64,000 bases of DNA, from assembly GCF_000176515.1 (NCBI RefSeq), contig NZ_ADAQ01000013.1, positions 273,361 through 337,360 of the forward strand, given 5' to 3'. Position numbers and translations under genes: made by a program. Origin of the DNA: Grimontia hollisae CIP 101886 (GTDB taxonomy: Bacteria > Pseudomonadota > Gammaproteobacteria > Enterobacterales > Vibrionaceae). Below, piece by piece: positions 37,701 through 48,687 of this stretch. The notes under the pieces are model-generated. The model was given only the letters and a program-made list of their open reading frames with translations. It was not told the DNA's origin and did no database searches. Positions within the stretch are counted from its first letter, which is position 1, and the number at the start of each line of letters is the position of its first letter.

Positions 37701-38733
37701 ACGATGACAAACGCGCATACAACGGCAGGATTTCAGTGTCACGCAGATTACGCTTATTCAGGGCATCGGCAGTATCACGGATTTCGCGTTCACCGTTCAT
37801 AAAGATCAGGATGTCGCCCGACCCTTCTTCATGCAGCTCATCGACAGCATCAAAAATCGCCTGAAGCTGATCGCGATCCGTGTCTTCACTGTCTTCTACC
37901 AAAGGGCGGTAACGCACTTCCACCGGATAGGTGCGGCCAGAAACTTCAATGATTGGCGCACCACCGAAATGGTTCGAGAAACGCTCAGGGTCGATGGTTG
38001 CCGAGGTAATGATAAGTTTTAAATCCGGGCGTTTCGGCAGCAATTGCTTTAAGTACCCCAGAATGAAATCGATATTCAGGCTGCGTTCGTGCGCTTCATC
38101 GATAATGATGCAGTCATACTGGTTGAGATAACGGTCATGCTGAATTTCAGCCAGCAAAATACCGTCGGTCATCAGTTTGACCCGGGATTCCTCTGACACC
38201 TGATCGTTGAACCGCACTTTGTAACCAACGGTTTTACCCAGTTCGGTTTCCAATTCTTCTGCAATCCGCGTCGCGACTGAGCGTGCCGCCAGACGGCGCG
38301 GTTGGGTATGGCCAATCACCCCGGATACGCCAAGCCCAAGTTCCATGCAAATTTTAGGTAACTGGGTGGTTTTACCTGAGCCCGTTTCACCCGCGACAAT
38401 CACCACCTGGTTGTTGGCAATGGCTTGCGCAATCTCGTCTTTTTTCTGGCTGACAGGTAACTGTTCTGGGAACGTAATGGTGGGTTGGGCATTCAGGCGT
38501 TGTAAGCGAACCTGCATGGATTTGGCAATATCCAGTGCGATGTCATCAAAGACGGCCTGACGGGCCTCGTTTTTCTTGATGCGTTGTGCACCCTTGATGC
38601 GTTTGCTGAGGCGGAACCTGTCTTTCAGCATGCAGTCATCAAGCGCAGCGAAAAGTGTTTTAGCGTTGTTTTGATGGATTGAAGCGGTCAAATCGTTATC
38701 CAGAGAAATGCTGTTTGAAGAAAATCCACTCAC
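34789..38733 (-). CDS. hrpA: ATP-dependent RNA helicase HrpA
   Basis: A 1314-residue DEAH-box RNA helicase, about the E. coli length (1300). Walker A is GETGSGKT at 115-122, followed by IIDEAHERSLN, ITSATID, ATNVAETSLTVPG and QRKGRCGRVSDG (motif VI), then the ratchet/OB-fold and the long C-terminal region typical of bacterial HrpA. In E. coli it helps rescue stalled and collided ribosomes and takes part in fimbrial mRNA processing. It is monocistronic with its own terminator. Confidence 0.95.
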   Translation of the reverse strand: MSGFSSNSISLDNDLTASIHQNNAKTLFAALDDCMLKDRFRLSKRIKGAQRIKKNEARQAVFDDIALDIAKSMQVRLQRLNAQPTITFPEQLPVSQKKDEIAQAIANNQVVIVAGETGSGKTTQLPKICMELGLGVSGVIGHTQPRRLAARSVATRIAEELETELGKTVGYKVRFNDQVSEESRVKLMTDGILLAEIQHDRYLNQYDCIIIDEAHERSLNIDFILGYLKQLLPKRPDLKLIITSATIDPERFSNHFGGAPIIEVSGRTYPVEVRYRPLVEDSEDTDRDQLQAIFDAVDELHEEGSGDILIFMNGEREIRDTADALNKRNLRDTEILPLYARLSSSEQNRVFQPHSGRRIVLATNVAETSLTVPGIKYVIDPGTARISRYSYRTKVQRLPIEPISQASANQRKGRCGRVSDGICIRLYSEEDFLSRPEFTDPEILRTNLASVILQMTAIGLGDIAAFPFVQPPDSRNISDGVRLLEELGALKESKKGDDQKRLTDIGRSLARLPIDPRLARMVLEAGRLGALNEVMVIASALSIQDPRERPSEKQQAADEKHRRFNDKESDFLAYVNLWEYIKEQQKALSGNQFRKQCKKDYLNYLRIREWQDVHYQIRQVIHELGFKINQEPADYSSIHVSLLAGLLSHIGQKDQEKNEYQGARNARFNIFPASGIFKKQPKWLMVAELVETSKLWGRVAAKIQPEWVEPLAKHLIKRSYSEPHWEKKQAAVFAFEKVMLYGIPIVPKRKVNYGSIDPVVSRELFIRSALVEGDWETKHKFFHQNRKMLAEVEELEKKSRRRDILVDDDTLYEFYDQRIDHTVVSGRHFDSWWKKVSRDEPEKLNFEKAMLLAGDASHVTELDYPNFWHQGNLKLKLSYQFEPGEDHDGVTVHIPLPVLNQIEPYGFDWQIPGLRHELIVCLIKSLPKTLRRNFVPAPNYATAFLQRVTPMEMPLLDALEKELKRMTGVTVLRENWQLEQLPEHLRITFRAVDHKNRKLSESYDLYELKDGLKEKVQETLSQVADDDIEQQGLTTWSFGALPKMYQQKRGGFEVKAFPAIVDNKDSVGIKLYETEEEQHQAMQQGQRRLILLNVPSPIKYLHENLPNKSKLGLYFNPYGRVLDLIDDCIACGVDKLIEAQGGLKWQPEEFEALKEHVRAELGDTVVEIAKQVEQILTTAFNINKKLKGKIDFTMAFALSDIKAQIEGLIFKGFATECGWKRLPDIQRYMNAIERRLEKLPIDPNKDRLHMLKIESVTNDYKELLNKIPKGQRVPEAVKEIRWMIEELRVSYFAQQLGTPYPISDKRIKNAIDAV

Positions 38734-38945
38734 AGTACGAGCGTAAACGTAAAGCAGGCTCAGTACCGTCTAAAAAATTGCGAAGATTCTACCATAAACC
38801 GCCATGACCTCGATCTTCATTCACTTCTCCTTTTTAAACTGTTGACACCGAATAACGAACAACATCCTAAACAGGAATTGGCATGACCCTGGTGTCTATG
38901 CTGTGATACACTCCGCGCCCTTGCAAACAAACACACTGGGTCACC

Positions 38946-39302
38946 ATGAGCATTAAACAAGAATTACAACAGCTGAAAAGCCGTCTGGACAAAAACCAAC
39001 GTAAACTGGATGGCGCGAAAACGCGTGGTGATAGTGAATTGGTTACCAGGTTCACGAACGACATTGATGATTTAAACAAAAAAATCAGCCAGTTGAGCCA
39101 CAAACAGAACTTTTCGTTAAACAAAGAACGCAAAGCATTGTTGAATATGCCTTTCTCACGCGAGATCACTAAATTGGAACAGTCTGATATGGGCAAACTG
39201 AAAAAATCTGTACGTGGTCTTGTGGTTGTTCACCCACTGACTAAGCTGGGTAAAGCGTTGAAGCTGGATGTCGTCACCGGTTTTGCACCAACAGCATTCT
39301 AA
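38946..39302 (+). CDS. yibL: YibL family ribosome-associated protein
   Basis: A 118-residue basic protein like E. coli YibL, which co-purifies with ribosomes and whose role is undefined. The N-terminal half is a coiled coil ([19 protein letters not shown]), and the C-terminal half contains the nearly invariant [29 protein letters not shown] stretch. It stands alone between hrpA (opposite strand) and the TerB-like gene. Confidence 0.88.
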   Translation: [118 protein letters not shown]

Positions 39303-39395
39303 AAGCGTCAGGGCTTTTCACTTTGTAAATCTAGTTTACATCATGTTTCATTGTCGCATACTCTCAGGCTAAGCACACTAACAGGGGGTAAATCG

Positions 39396-39848
39396 GTGTT
39401 TTCAAAACTGTCTTCGATTTTAAGAGATGTATTTGCCGAGGAAGGTGGGAATGTAGCCCCAAATAAGACGTACTACCAGCGTGCAATGGCGGGGCTTCTT
39501 TGTGAGGTCGCTGGCGCCGATCATCAGTTGGATCCCCGGGAAGAATCAGCAAAATCCAATCTTCTCTGTGCGTTACTGGATATCGAACAAGCAGAAGCAA
39601 TCTCGCTGCTAACCGACGCCAGAAACGACAGTCAAAAGGCAGTGTCATTGTATGACTACACAGACAAATTACGCCAGTTGGAGCAAGCGCAGCGGTATGC
39701 CCTGGTAAAAGCCATGTGGGAGGTTGCCTACGCTGATGGTAGGCTGGATCCATTGGAAGAGTCAGTGATTCGCAAAACCGCAGAACTTTTATATCTCGAC
39801 CACGCCCTGTTTATTAAAGCGAAGCTGGAAGTAACCGAGAATAACTAA
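39396..39848 (+). CDS. TerB-domain (tellurite-resistance-like) protein
   Basis: A 150-residue, all-helical cytoplasmic protein with a TerB-type fold: two acidic motifs, EVAGADHQLDPREES (about 42-56) and EVAYADGRLDPLEES (about 109-123), are the conserved possible metal-binding loops of the two repeats. The GTG start at 39396 has AGGGGGT six bases before it; the longer open frame lacks a good site. No other ter genes are near, so a tellurite role should not be assumed; single TerB genes of this type are common in vibrios. Confidence 0.8.
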   Translation: MFSKLSSILRDVFAEEGGNVAPNKTYYQRAMAGLLCEVAGADHQLDPREESAKSNLLCALLDIEQAEAISLLTDARNDSQKAVSLYDYTDKLRQLEQAQRYALVKAMWEVAYADGRLDPLEESVIRKTAELLYLDHALFIKAKLEVTENN

Positions 39849-39948
39849 GGGCTTTACAGAGGCAGGTAATATCGATTCATAGCCTCTGTTCCTCTATTTC
39901 TGTTTCTCTATTGAAGCATTGAACCTGCTGGTTTCTTCACCAGACGGG

Positions 39949-40704
39949 TCATTGGCTTAAGATGAGTGTTTGTGTTCCCACTTCTACCCGTCGAAGTTTT
40001 ACACCGAACGTATGCGCCAAAGTGTCGACTGTCATCACCTCGCGAGGACTGCCTTGTGCGACGATATGGCCGTTTTTGAGCAGCACAACCCTGTCCGCGT
40101 CAGACAAAGTACGGTTAATATCGTGATTGGACATCACTACCGAAATCCCTTGGTCCGCAATTTTCCTGACGATATTGTACATCACGCTTTGTTGGGCAAT
40201 ATCCAACGCTGTAGCTGGCTCATCCAAAATCAACAGCTTTCCTTCTGGGTTGATTTCAGGCCATATTTGCAGGCAAACACCAGCCAGACGCACACGCTGC
40301 CATTCGCCCCCTGAGAGTTGCTCGGTATTCCGACCCAACTTGTCAGCAATCCCCAAAGCACTACATATTTCATTGACTGCCTTCTCCGCGGCTTCTGGCA
40401 TAAGGTTACGAATGGCTGACAAACTAAGACTGAGATATTGATACACACCAATGGCAAATGCTGGCTTTTGTTGTTGGCACAGGTATGCCCGCTGACGGGC
40501 AAGAGAGAGCGCATCCATCCCCGCGAGTTCAACACCATCCAACATCACTTTTCCCTGCCCTTCAGTCAATCCTGACAGCAATTCGAGAAGTGTACTTTTC
40601 CCGCTGCCGTTGGCACCCAGCAGGTGAACAATCTCCCCTCTGCCTGCACGAAAATTCAGGGGAAGAAGACGCGTTCCTAACGCTATATTTTTAGCATCAA
40701 TCAT
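39949..40704 (-). CDS. btuD: Vitamin B12 ABC transporter ATPase BtuD
   Basis: A 251-residue ATPase. Walker [10 protein letters not shown], signature [12 protein letters not shown] and Walker [13 protein letters not shown] are present, with [20 protein letters not shown] matching BtuD. It powers uptake of cobalamin through BtuC with the binding protein BtuF, which is not in the window. The ATG overlaps the btuC stop by four bases and has GAGG five bases upstream, so the longer frame is rejected. Confidence 0.88.
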   Translation of the reverse strand: MIDAKNIALGTRLLPLNFRAGRGEIVHLLGANGSGKSTLLELLSGLTEGQGKVMLDGVELAGMDALSLARQRAYLCQQQKPAFAIGVYQYLSLSLSAIRNLMPEAAEKAVNEICSALGIADKLGRNTEQLSGGEWQRVRLAGVCLQIWPEINPEGKLLILDEPATALDIAQQSVMYNIVRKIADQGISVVMSNHDINRTLSDADRVVLLKNGHIVAQGSPREVMTVDTLAHTFGVKLRRVEVGTQTLILSQ

Positions 40705-41687
40705 ACACGCCTCAATAACATCCAAATAAACAAAGGAGCGCCGATTGTCGTCGTTACTGCTCCTACAGGCAACTCTGCTTCAGCGATCGCCATTCGGCCA
40801 ATTGTGTCTGCTGCCAGCATCAATGAAGCGCCGGAAATCGCTGATAGCGGCAGAAGAAATCGGTTTTCAGTGCCAAACCATAATCTCAGGAAGTGTGGCA
40901 CCACCAAACCGACAAAACCAATCACACCGGCCATGGCGACCGACGCACCGACCAATAAGCTCACCATTAAGATTAACTGCCAACGCAATGCATTGATGTT
41001 CAATCCTAACTGTCTAGCCTGCACGTCTCCGAGCATCATGAGATCCAGCTTTTTACCCTGGAAACAAAGCCAAATCACAGCAGGAACCATTAAGATCGCT
41101 AAGATGAGCTGAGACCAATGCACACCAGAAAGACTACCCATCAACCAATACATAAGCTGGCGAAGATTTAGATCTGAACTGAAATAGAATGCCCAGGTGA
41201 CAATCGCACCTGAGAGAATACCGAGAGCAACACCAATCAGCAGCAATCTCGCCGTCGACATTGCCCTGCGTCTTGCCAACATCACCAATATTGTCGTAAA
41301 CGCCAATGCGCCAAGCATCGCCGAGGCCATCAAACCGTAAGGTGTGGCGAATACCGGAAACAGAAACATCGTAACCACTAAAGCAAGGCTAGAGCCGCCA
41401 GAAATACCCAGCACGCCAGGTTCAGCCAAAGGGTTTCCCAACAAGACTTGTAAAACACCACCGGACACCGCCAGTGATGCGCCGATCAGCACGGCTGCAA
41501 TCACTCGGGGAACCCGCAGTTCAACCAAAAGCTGTTGTTCTAACGCAGAACCAAACGAAAAGGGAGATATCCAGATCTCTCCAACGGAAAGTGAGACAAA
41601 AGCACCCACAAAGAGAAGGCAGAGTGAAACAATGAATGCGGCATGCCAGCGCCTCTCATGACGCTTGGCAAGTTGAAATAACTGCAT
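40701..41687 (-). CDS. btuC: Vitamin B12 ABC transporter permease BtuC
   Basis: A 328-residue, ten-helix FecCD-type permease. Family marks include [43 protein letters not shown] and VPHFLRLW near the cytoplasmic coupling helices. Identification as BtuC, not a siderophore permease, rests on overlap with btuD and on gene order: in E. coli btuC also lies just after ihfA. Start ATG at 41687; a TTG five codons earlier is possible. No cobalamin riboswitch is evident upstream, where astE ends. Confidence 0.85.
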   Translation of the reverse strand: MQLFQLAKRHERRWHAAFIVSLCLLFVGAFVSLSVGEIWISPFSFGSALEQQLLVELRVPRVIAAVLIGASLAVSGGVLQVLLGNPLAEPGVLGISGGSSLALVVTMFLFPVFATPYGLMASAMLGALAFTTILVMLARRRAMSTARLLLIGVALGILSGAIVTWAFYFSSDLNLRQLMYWLMGSLSGVHWSQLILAILMVPAVIWLCFQGKKLDLMMLGDVQARQLGLNINALRWQLILMVSLLVGASVAMAGVIGFVGLVVPHFLRLWFGTENRFLLPLSAISGASLMLAADTIGRMAIAEAELPVGAVTTTIGAPLFIWMLLRRV

Positions 41688-41750
41688 GGTTTTCGGGTTC
41701 AATTAACGATTGCCGCCAACCATACATAGAACCGCTCAAAATGAAAAGTG

Positions 41751-42800
41751 CTAACTGGCGGCGAAAGTGCCAGATTTGCGCTCAACATTCACATAAAGTG
41801 GCTGGGCGTCATCGGGTTCAAAAGGCTGTACCAGCAAAGCAGCACGCTGCCCTATTGCCACATTGGCATTTGGAAACACCACGGCCTCTCCACCCGGTAA
41901 GGCATGATAAAGTACGCCATTTTCTTCAGCTAACAACTCGCCTTCCTGAAAGAAAGTAAAGTTAGCAGTATCGTCACTGAACGCCAGCTGGAAAGACGCA
42001 TCGGTTTTGGTAATCGTGCGGGTCACTTTGTAGGATGAAAAACTCTTGGTCTGTGATTCTTGTGGCAAATAACGCTCTTCAAGCATTGCGATCAGCGCTT
42101 CACGCAGCGGCACAAATTCTGCCATATTGTTTTGGTAAAGCGGCGCTACCCGACCCATTTCAAATGTGGCAGCCATCGCACCATAGTTTTCCGCACTGAA
42201 CCAGCTAAACGTCGAAGAAGGCGTCTGGCTCAACAGCACAGCATCCATATGTGCTGCTTTCAGGAAAGCAATCAATGGGCGCACGTCTGTTGCCTTAGTA
42301 GAAGCAGGCACAACGCCAAACATATAATGCTGTGATGCTCTGATCGCGCAGTGAAGGTCGAAATGCCAACGCTCGTCATCGACGCTATCAAAAAAATGCT
42401 TCACCTTCTCTTGAAGCCGGTTAGCAAGCGTACATTCTTCATTCCGGATAGGGTTCAAACTGGTGAAGAGCCGATTTAAGTTTTCTTTTATAAAGCGCGT
42501 GTGGGCATGTATTGCTTTTGGGTGGGCTATGATAAAAAGCACGCGGTTTTTAGGTGTAATTTGCTGTTCCAAAATACCGCCAACCAAATCATCCACCAAT
42601 TCAACCGGCGCGGTTTCATCGCCATGGATGCCGGATGAAATAATAATCGCCTTTTCTGATACCGGTGGCGTCACTTCAACCACACCAATCTCACTATGCT
42701 TAACATTTATACCATTTGGCAAGGTAATACAGGATGGCTGGAAATTTTCAGGTGGAAATAACGTATGCTTAAGAAAACCCCTGAATAATTGACTATCCAT
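41751..42800 (-). CDS. astE: Succinylglutamate desuccinylase
   Basis: A 349-residue zinc hydrolase that performs the last step of the arginine succinyltransferase pathway, releasing glutamate and succinate from N-succinylglutamate. The zinc-binding SSGIHGDETAP (His and Glu) and the later HFDLHCAIR motif are visible, with NLNRLF in between, as in AstE of the M14/ASTE-AspA family. No astA, B, C or D gene is in the window; here astE sits between ihfA and btuCD. An AAGGA ribosome site lies about nine bases upstream of the ATG. Confidence 0.88.
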   Translation of the reverse strand: MDSQLFRGFLKHTLFPPENFQPSCITLPNGINVKHSEIGVVEVTPPVSEKAIIISSGIHGDETAPVELVDDLVGGILEQQITPKNRVLFIIAHPKAIHAHTRFIKENLNRLFTSLNPIRNEECTLANRLQEKVKHFFDSVDDERWHFDLHCAIRASQHYMFGVVPASTKATDVRPLIAFLKAAHMDAVLLSQTPSSTFSWFSAENYGAMAATFEMGRVAPLYQNNMAEFVPLREALIAMLEERYLPQESQTKSFSSYKVTRTITKTDASFQLAFSDDTANFTFFQEGELLAEENGVLYHALPGGEAVVFPNANVAIGQRAALLVQPFEPDDAQPLYVNVERKSGTFAAS

Positions 42801-42914
42801 TTCTAACTATCCTTATGAATTGTTTGGTATCCATGTCTTAGCCGTCAATATACAAACTAAACACTTTGATAACAAACGCAATTCATGAGAGCAGGCGTAT
42901 GCGATGTCGGGGCA

Positions 42915-42950
42915 ATAAAAAACCGTGGTCATAACATAAGCCACGGTTCT
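42915..42950 (-). terminator. Terminator of ihfA
   Basis: On the minus strand AACCGTGG / CCACGGTT, 12-base loop, then TTTTTTATT. Confidence 0.8.
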
Positions 42951-42972
42951 TTGGAAAACTCTCGCACGGCGA

Positions 42973-43269
42973 CTATTTGTCTACTTTGGCTTTCTCGACT
43001 CTCGCCTTCAGTTTTTGGCCTGGGCGGAAAGTCACAACTCGTCGAGCTGTAATTGGAATATCTTCACCCGTTTTTGGATTGCGGCCCGGACGTTCATTCT
43101 TGTCGCGAAGATCAAAATTTCCGAAGCCAGACAACTTGACTTGTTCGCCACTTTCTAACGCTTTTCGAATTTCTTCAAAAAACGCTTCGACAGTTTCCTT
43201 GGCGTCCCGCTTGCTCATCCCGACATTTTCAAACAGGTTCTCAGCCAAATCGGCCTTGGTGAGCGCCAT
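42973..43269 (-). CDS. ihfA: Integration host factor subunit alpha
   Basis: A 98-residue HU/IHF-fold DNA-bending protein that pairs with IhfB. It begins [25 protein letters not shown] and contains the beta-arm motif [22 protein letters not shown], with the proline that intercalates at the bend. It lies downstream of pheT, as in E. coli, but across about 410 bases with a terminator and a separate likely promoter that carries a perfect IHF consensus. Confidence 0.96.
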   Translation of the reverse strand: MALTKADLAENLFENVGMSKRDAKETVEAFFEEIRKALESGEQVKLSGFGNFDLRDKNERPGRNPKTGEDIPITARRVVTFRPGQKLKARVEKAKVDK

Positions 43270-43399
43270 AGGTCATTCCCTCAAGAAATGTTGAACACAA
43301 ATGTGATACGTCGTATCTACACCACGAATTTCACTGCAAAAGAAATATTTACTTGCTCCTTCGTCGGGCAGCCTATTCTCTAGCAGTAACTTACGAACA

Positions 43400-43428
43400 G
43401 TGTAAGCCAACTGGCTGATTTGCGCCAA
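43400..43428 (-). promoter_or_regulatory. Probable ihfA promoter with IHF consensus site
   Basis: On the minus strand TTGGCG (43428-43423), 17-base spacer, TTACAC (43405-43400). The spacer holds AATCAGCCAGTTG (43420-43408), which fits WATCARNNNNTTR at every fixed position. IHF bound there would cover the promoter, consistent with the autorepression known for ihfA in E. coli. Confidence 0.45.
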
Positions 43429-43636
43429 CTTTTTTCCATATCATTATTTAGAACAGTGCTCTGTTTATGAGCTTTTCATTCTTAAGTTATGCATAAAAAA
43501 TGAGACAGTTAATTGAGTAGAGTTTCATTAAGCAATGTTTTTATTCAGGTTTTAAACAGTTGTGGAGTGCGATTTGTTAAGGTTTTGATAAAGCACCAAT
43601 TTATCAAAATGAAACGTGTTAGAACTTTTAGACATA

Positions 43637-43666
43637 AAAAAGCGGCCAACCAGCCGCTTTTTTATT
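43637..43666 (-). terminator. Terminator of pheST (symmetrical)
   Basis: AAAAAGCGGC / GCCGCTTTTT, a ten-base perfect stem with a six-base loop and U-rich tails on both strands, 14 bases after the pheT stop. Confidence 0.85.
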
Positions 43667-43679
43667 TATATTTTTATCA

Positions 43680-46070
43680 TTAATCGCGAAGATGTGCGTC
43701 AAATTTCTCACTAAGTAAAGCAATAACCGAAGCAACTGCCTCAGAAATATCTCTTTCTTCCAGCGTTCGTTCGGTAGATTGCAGGCTCAGTGCTATTGCC
43801 AGACTCTTCTTACCTTCTTCTACGCCTTTGCCCTTATAAAGGTCAAACAGCTTCGCACCGGTAACAAGGGGATTGTCTGTCTCCAGACAAGCACGAACAA
43901 CAGCATCAGATGCTACATCGTCACCTACAATCACCGCAATGTCACGGCGGTTTGCGGGGAACTTGGAGATAACAACCGCTTCCGGAATCACGCGTTTGTT
44001 GATAGCAGACCATTCGATTTCAAACACGATGGTGCGGCCATTCAGGCCAAACTTACGCTCAAGCTCTGGGTGAACAGTACCGATGTAACCGACGATTTCG
44101 CCGTCCACTTCAATCGCTGCAGATTGACCAGGGTGCAGTGCAGGGTGTTTTGCGGCCTTGAAGCTGTAATTCAGCTCGTTGGCAGTCAGTTCCAGAATCG
44201 CTTCCAGATCGCCTTTCAGGTCGAAGAAGTCAACGGTGTTGCTTGCAATGTCCCAATGCTCTTCAGCGCGTGGGCCTGCGATCACACCTGCCAGCATCAT
44301 CTCCTGGAGCATGCCATTCTCAGCACCTTCACAAGGAATGAAACGCAGACCGGCTTCGAACAGGCGAACGCGTGGTTGCTGGCGCTTCTGGTTGTAAGCG
44401 ACCGTGTTTAGCAGGCCAGTCCACAGGCTCAGACGCATCGCTGACATATCGGCAGAAATTGGGTTTGGCAGTATCAGGGGTTCTACATCCGGCACAATCA
44501 GTTTCTGCTGGTTTGGTTCGACAAAGCTGTAAGTAATCGCTTCGTGGTAACCACGGTCAACCAGCAAATCACGCACGCGCTTCAGAGGCTGGTTAGCTTC
44601 TACGTGATCATTCATCTTCAGCGACGCAACAGGCGCTTGGTTTGGTATGTTGTCGTAACCATAAATGCGGCCCACTTCTTCCACCAAATCCTGCTCAATC
44701 GCCATATCGAAGCGCCAGAATGGTGCTTTTGCAGTCCAGCCTTCGTCCGTTGCTTCAACGTCACAGCCCAGACGGGTCAGAATTTCTACCACATCTTCTG
44801 ATGGGATATGGTGACCCAGCAGGTTATCCAGCTTGCTACGGCGCAACGCAATGGTATTTGCTTTTGGCAGGTGCTCTTCAGATTCCTGACCGACGATCTC
44901 CCCTGCTTCACCACCACAGATGTCAATAAGCAGTTGAGTTGCACGCTCCATCGCATGGTATTGCAGCGTTGAATCCACACCACGTTCAAAGCGGTGTGAG
45001 GAATCCGTGTGCAGGCCATAGTTACGTGCTCGACCACGGATGGCTTCCGGTGCAAAGAATGCCGCTTCAAGCAGAACGTCAGTGGTGGTTTCGGCGTTTA
45101 CACCAGAATCCTGACCACCAAAGATACCCGCAATCGCCAGTGCTTTGTTGTGGTCGGCGATCACCAACGTGTTTTCGTTCAATTCTGCTTCGTTGCCATC
45201 CAGCAACACCAGTTTCTCGCCGGGTTTCGCCATACGTGCAACGATACCACCTTCAACCTTCGCCAGATCGAAGGCGTGCATAGGCTGACCCTGCTCCAGC
45301 ATCACGTAGTTGGTGATGTCTACAATAGGATCGATAGAGCGAATACCACTACGACGCAGTTTTTCCTGCATCCAAAGAGGCGTTGCAGCTTTAACGTTAA
45401 CACCTTTAACCACACGGCCCAGGTAGCGAGGACACGCAGCCGGTGCTTCAACCGCAACAGACACTTTGTCATCAATCGATGATGTTACTTTCTCAAACGC
45501 AGGCTGAGATACTTCAACGCGGTTCAGCACACCGACCTCACGCGCCAAACCTTTAATGCTGAGACAGTCTGCACGGTTTGCCGTCAGGTCAACATCAATG
45601 GTGACATCGTTTAGTTTGAGGTATTCACGGAAATCGGTACCGATTGGTGCATCTGCTGGCAGTTCCATAATGCCGTTTGACTCCACATCGATGCCCAGCT
45701 CAGAGAAAGAACACAGCATACCGTGAGAAGGCTGGCCGCGAAGCTTCGCTTTTTTGATTTTGAAGTCGCCAGGCAGTACGGCGCCGACAGTAGCAACCGC
45801 AACTTTCAGGCCAAGGCGGCAGTTTGGTGCACCGCATACAATATCAAGCAGTTCTTCACCACCTACGTTGACTTTGGTGACACGCAGTTTGTCTGCATCA
45901 GGGTGCTGGCTACATTCAACCACTTCACCAACGACAACGCCGGTAAACTCACCGGCAACGGCTGCGATGTCATCAACTTCCAGACCTGCCATGGTGATTT
46001 GGTGTGCCAGTTCTTCGCTGTTTACTGCTGGGTTCACCCACTCGCGAAGCCAGGATTCACTGAATTTCAT
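43680..46070 (-). CDS. pheT: Phenylalanyl-tRNA synthetase beta subunit
   Basis: A 796-residue subunit (E. coli 795). In order: N-terminal domain with the EMAP/OB-like tRNA-binding region ([25 protein letters not shown], about 45-150), the B3/4 editing domain ([27 protein letters not shown]), B5 (about 400-475), the core and the C-terminal anticodon-binding FDX-ACB domain ending [15 protein letters not shown]. It forms the alpha2-beta2 enzyme with PheS, encoded 19 bases upstream. Confidence 0.96.
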   Translation of the reverse strand: MKFSESWLREWVNPAVNSEELAHQITMAGLEVDDIAAVAGEFTGVVVGEVVECSQHPDADKLRVTKVNVGGEELLDIVCGAPNCRLGLKVAVATVGAVLPGDFKIKKAKLRGQPSHGMLCSFSELGIDVESNGIMELPADAPIGTDFREYLKLNDVTIDVDLTANRADCLSIKGLAREVGVLNRVEVSQPAFEKVTSSIDDKVSVAVEAPAACPRYLGRVVKGVNVKAATPLWMQEKLRRSGIRSIDPIVDITNYVMLEQGQPMHAFDLAKVEGGIVARMAKPGEKLVLLDGNEAELNENTLVIADHNKALAIAGIFGGQDSGVNAETTTDVLLEAAFFAPEAIRGRARNYGLHTDSSHRFERGVDSTLQYHAMERATQLLIDICGGEAGEIVGQESEEHLPKANTIALRRSKLDNLLGHHIPSEDVVEILTRLGCDVEATDEGWTAKAPFWRFDMAIEQDLVEEVGRIYGYDNIPNQAPVASLKMNDHVEANQPLKRVRDLLVDRGYHEAITYSFVEPNQQKLIVPDVEPLILPNPISADMSAMRLSLWTGLLNTVAYNQKRQQPRVRLFEAGLRFIPCEGAENGMLQEMMLAGVIAGPRAEEHWDIASNTVDFFDLKGDLEAILELTANELNYSFKAAKHPALHPGQSAAIEVDGEIVGYIGTVHPELERKFGLNGRTIVFEIEWSAINKRVIPEAVVISKFPANRRDIAVIVGDDVASDAVVRACLETDNPLVTGAKLFDLYKGKGVEEGKKSLAIALSLQSTERTLEERDISEAVASVIALLSEKFDAHLRD

Positions 46071-46089
46071 TTATCAATTACCCCAATGC

Positions 46090-47229
<1,140 letters not shown>

Positions 47230-47382
47230 TCAACAAAGCCAATCCGAAATGCATGATAAGTGCTTGCCATGCCTATTTCATAGCCACATTTTTTTCAACA
47301 CATTCTGCGTTAATGATGAAGATGGAGAATTGTTGAAACCTTGACGTAAACTTTTGATGGCTCAAAGCGGGAAACGGAACAC

Positions 47383-47409
47383 GAAAAAGGGGAGCCGAAG
47401 CTCCCCTTT
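47383..47409 (-). terminator. Terminator of rplT
   Basis: On the minus strand AAAGGGGAGC / GCTCCCCTTT closing a TTCG tetraloop, then a short T run. It ends the infC-rpmI-rplT unit before pheS. Confidence 0.85.
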
Positions 47410-47433
47410 CCCAAAACGTCTATTCTGTAAAAA

Positions 47434-47802
<369 letters not shown>

Positions 47803-47829
47803 CTAATTCGTTAAAAATACTAAGAAAAA

Positions 47830-48024
47830 TTATGCGTATGGAAGCATACGAACAACTGCACCGATTTCGCACTTAGGCAGAATCGCGTTTGGACGCAGTT
47901 GACGTTTGTTCTTAGTAGTACGCTTAGTCAGGATGTGACGTTTAGTAGCATGCTTGAACTTGAAACCGCCGCCAGTTTTCTTGAAACGCTTAGCAGCACC
48001 TTTATTTGCTTTCATCTTAGGCAT
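47830..48024 (-). CDS. rpmI: 50S ribosomal protein bL35
   Basis: A 64-residue basic protein ([26 protein letters not shown]), the normal length. It lies between infC and rplT; the 114 bases before it are where the bL20 translational operator would be, though I could not fold it reliably by eye. Confidence 0.96.
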   Translation of the reverse strand: MPKMKANKGAAKRFKKTGGGFKFKHATKRHILTKRTTKNKRQLRPNAILPKCEIGAVVRMLPYA

Positions 48025-48138
48025 GATGAATAACTCCGCATTGTATGCATTAATAACTGTGTAATTTGGCGAACAAAGAAGCCATACCCCGCTCTAAAAG
48101 AGCTGGCGCATAGCCTCAATGTTACTTGTATGCCGAAA

Positions 48139-48684
48139 TTACTTCTTCTTAGGGGCAAGAACCATGATCATTTGACGACCTTCAATCCTTGAAGGAAAGC
48201 TTTCTACTGAAGCAATTTCAGCAGTGTCTTCCTTCAGACGATTCAGAACGTCAACACCGATATCCTGGTGCGCCATTTCGCGACCACGGAAACGGATTGT
48301 GACCTTGACCTTGTTACCCTCTTCAATAAAGCGAACCAGGTTGCGTAGTTTTACCTGATAGTCGCCAACATCGGTACCAGGACGGAATTTAATTTCCTTA
48401 ATCTGGACAACTTTTTGCTTTTTCTTCTGCTCTTTCGCAGCCTTACTCTTTTCATAGATGAACTTACCATAGTCCATCACACGACAAACTGGAGGCTCGG
48501 CATTAGGGCTGATTTCTACCAGATCAACGCCCGCTTCTTCTGCGGTTCTCAGAGCTTCTTCAAATGAAACAACACCAAGTTGTTCACCGTCGATACCAGT
48601 AAGACGTACTTCACGCAAACCGCGAATTTCTTCGTTTAGACGGTGAGCATTTTGTTTAGCCGGGGCTTTTCTTGCGCCTTTAAT
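48139..48684 (-). CDS. infC: Translation initiation factor IF-3, AUU start codon
   Basis: A 181-residue factor that keeps ribosomal subunits apart and checks initiator tRNA and start codon. The N-domain ([54 protein letters not shown]) and C-domain ([25 protein letters not shown]) are complete. No ATG fits the true N-terminus: the frame continues to ATT at 48684, nine bases after GGAGG at the end of thrS, giving a start like E. coli IF-3. The ATT start is the known basis of IF-3 autoregulation. The start lies three bases after the thrS stop. Confidence 0.94.
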   Translation of the reverse strand: MKGARKAPAKQNAHRLNEEIRGLREVRLTGIDGEQLGVVSFEEALRTAEEAGVDLVEISPNAEPPVCRVMDYGKFIYEKSKAAKEQKKKQKVVQIKEIKFRPGTDVGDYQVKLRNLVRFIEEGNKVKVTIRFRGREMAHQDIGVDVLNRLKEDTAEIASVESFPSRIEGRQMIMVLAPKKK

Positions 48685-48687
48685 ACC

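Noticed and set aside
39396-39848. Tellurite resistance determinant
   Set aside because: Single TerB-domain gene with no terACDE neighbours; the name reflects the fold only.
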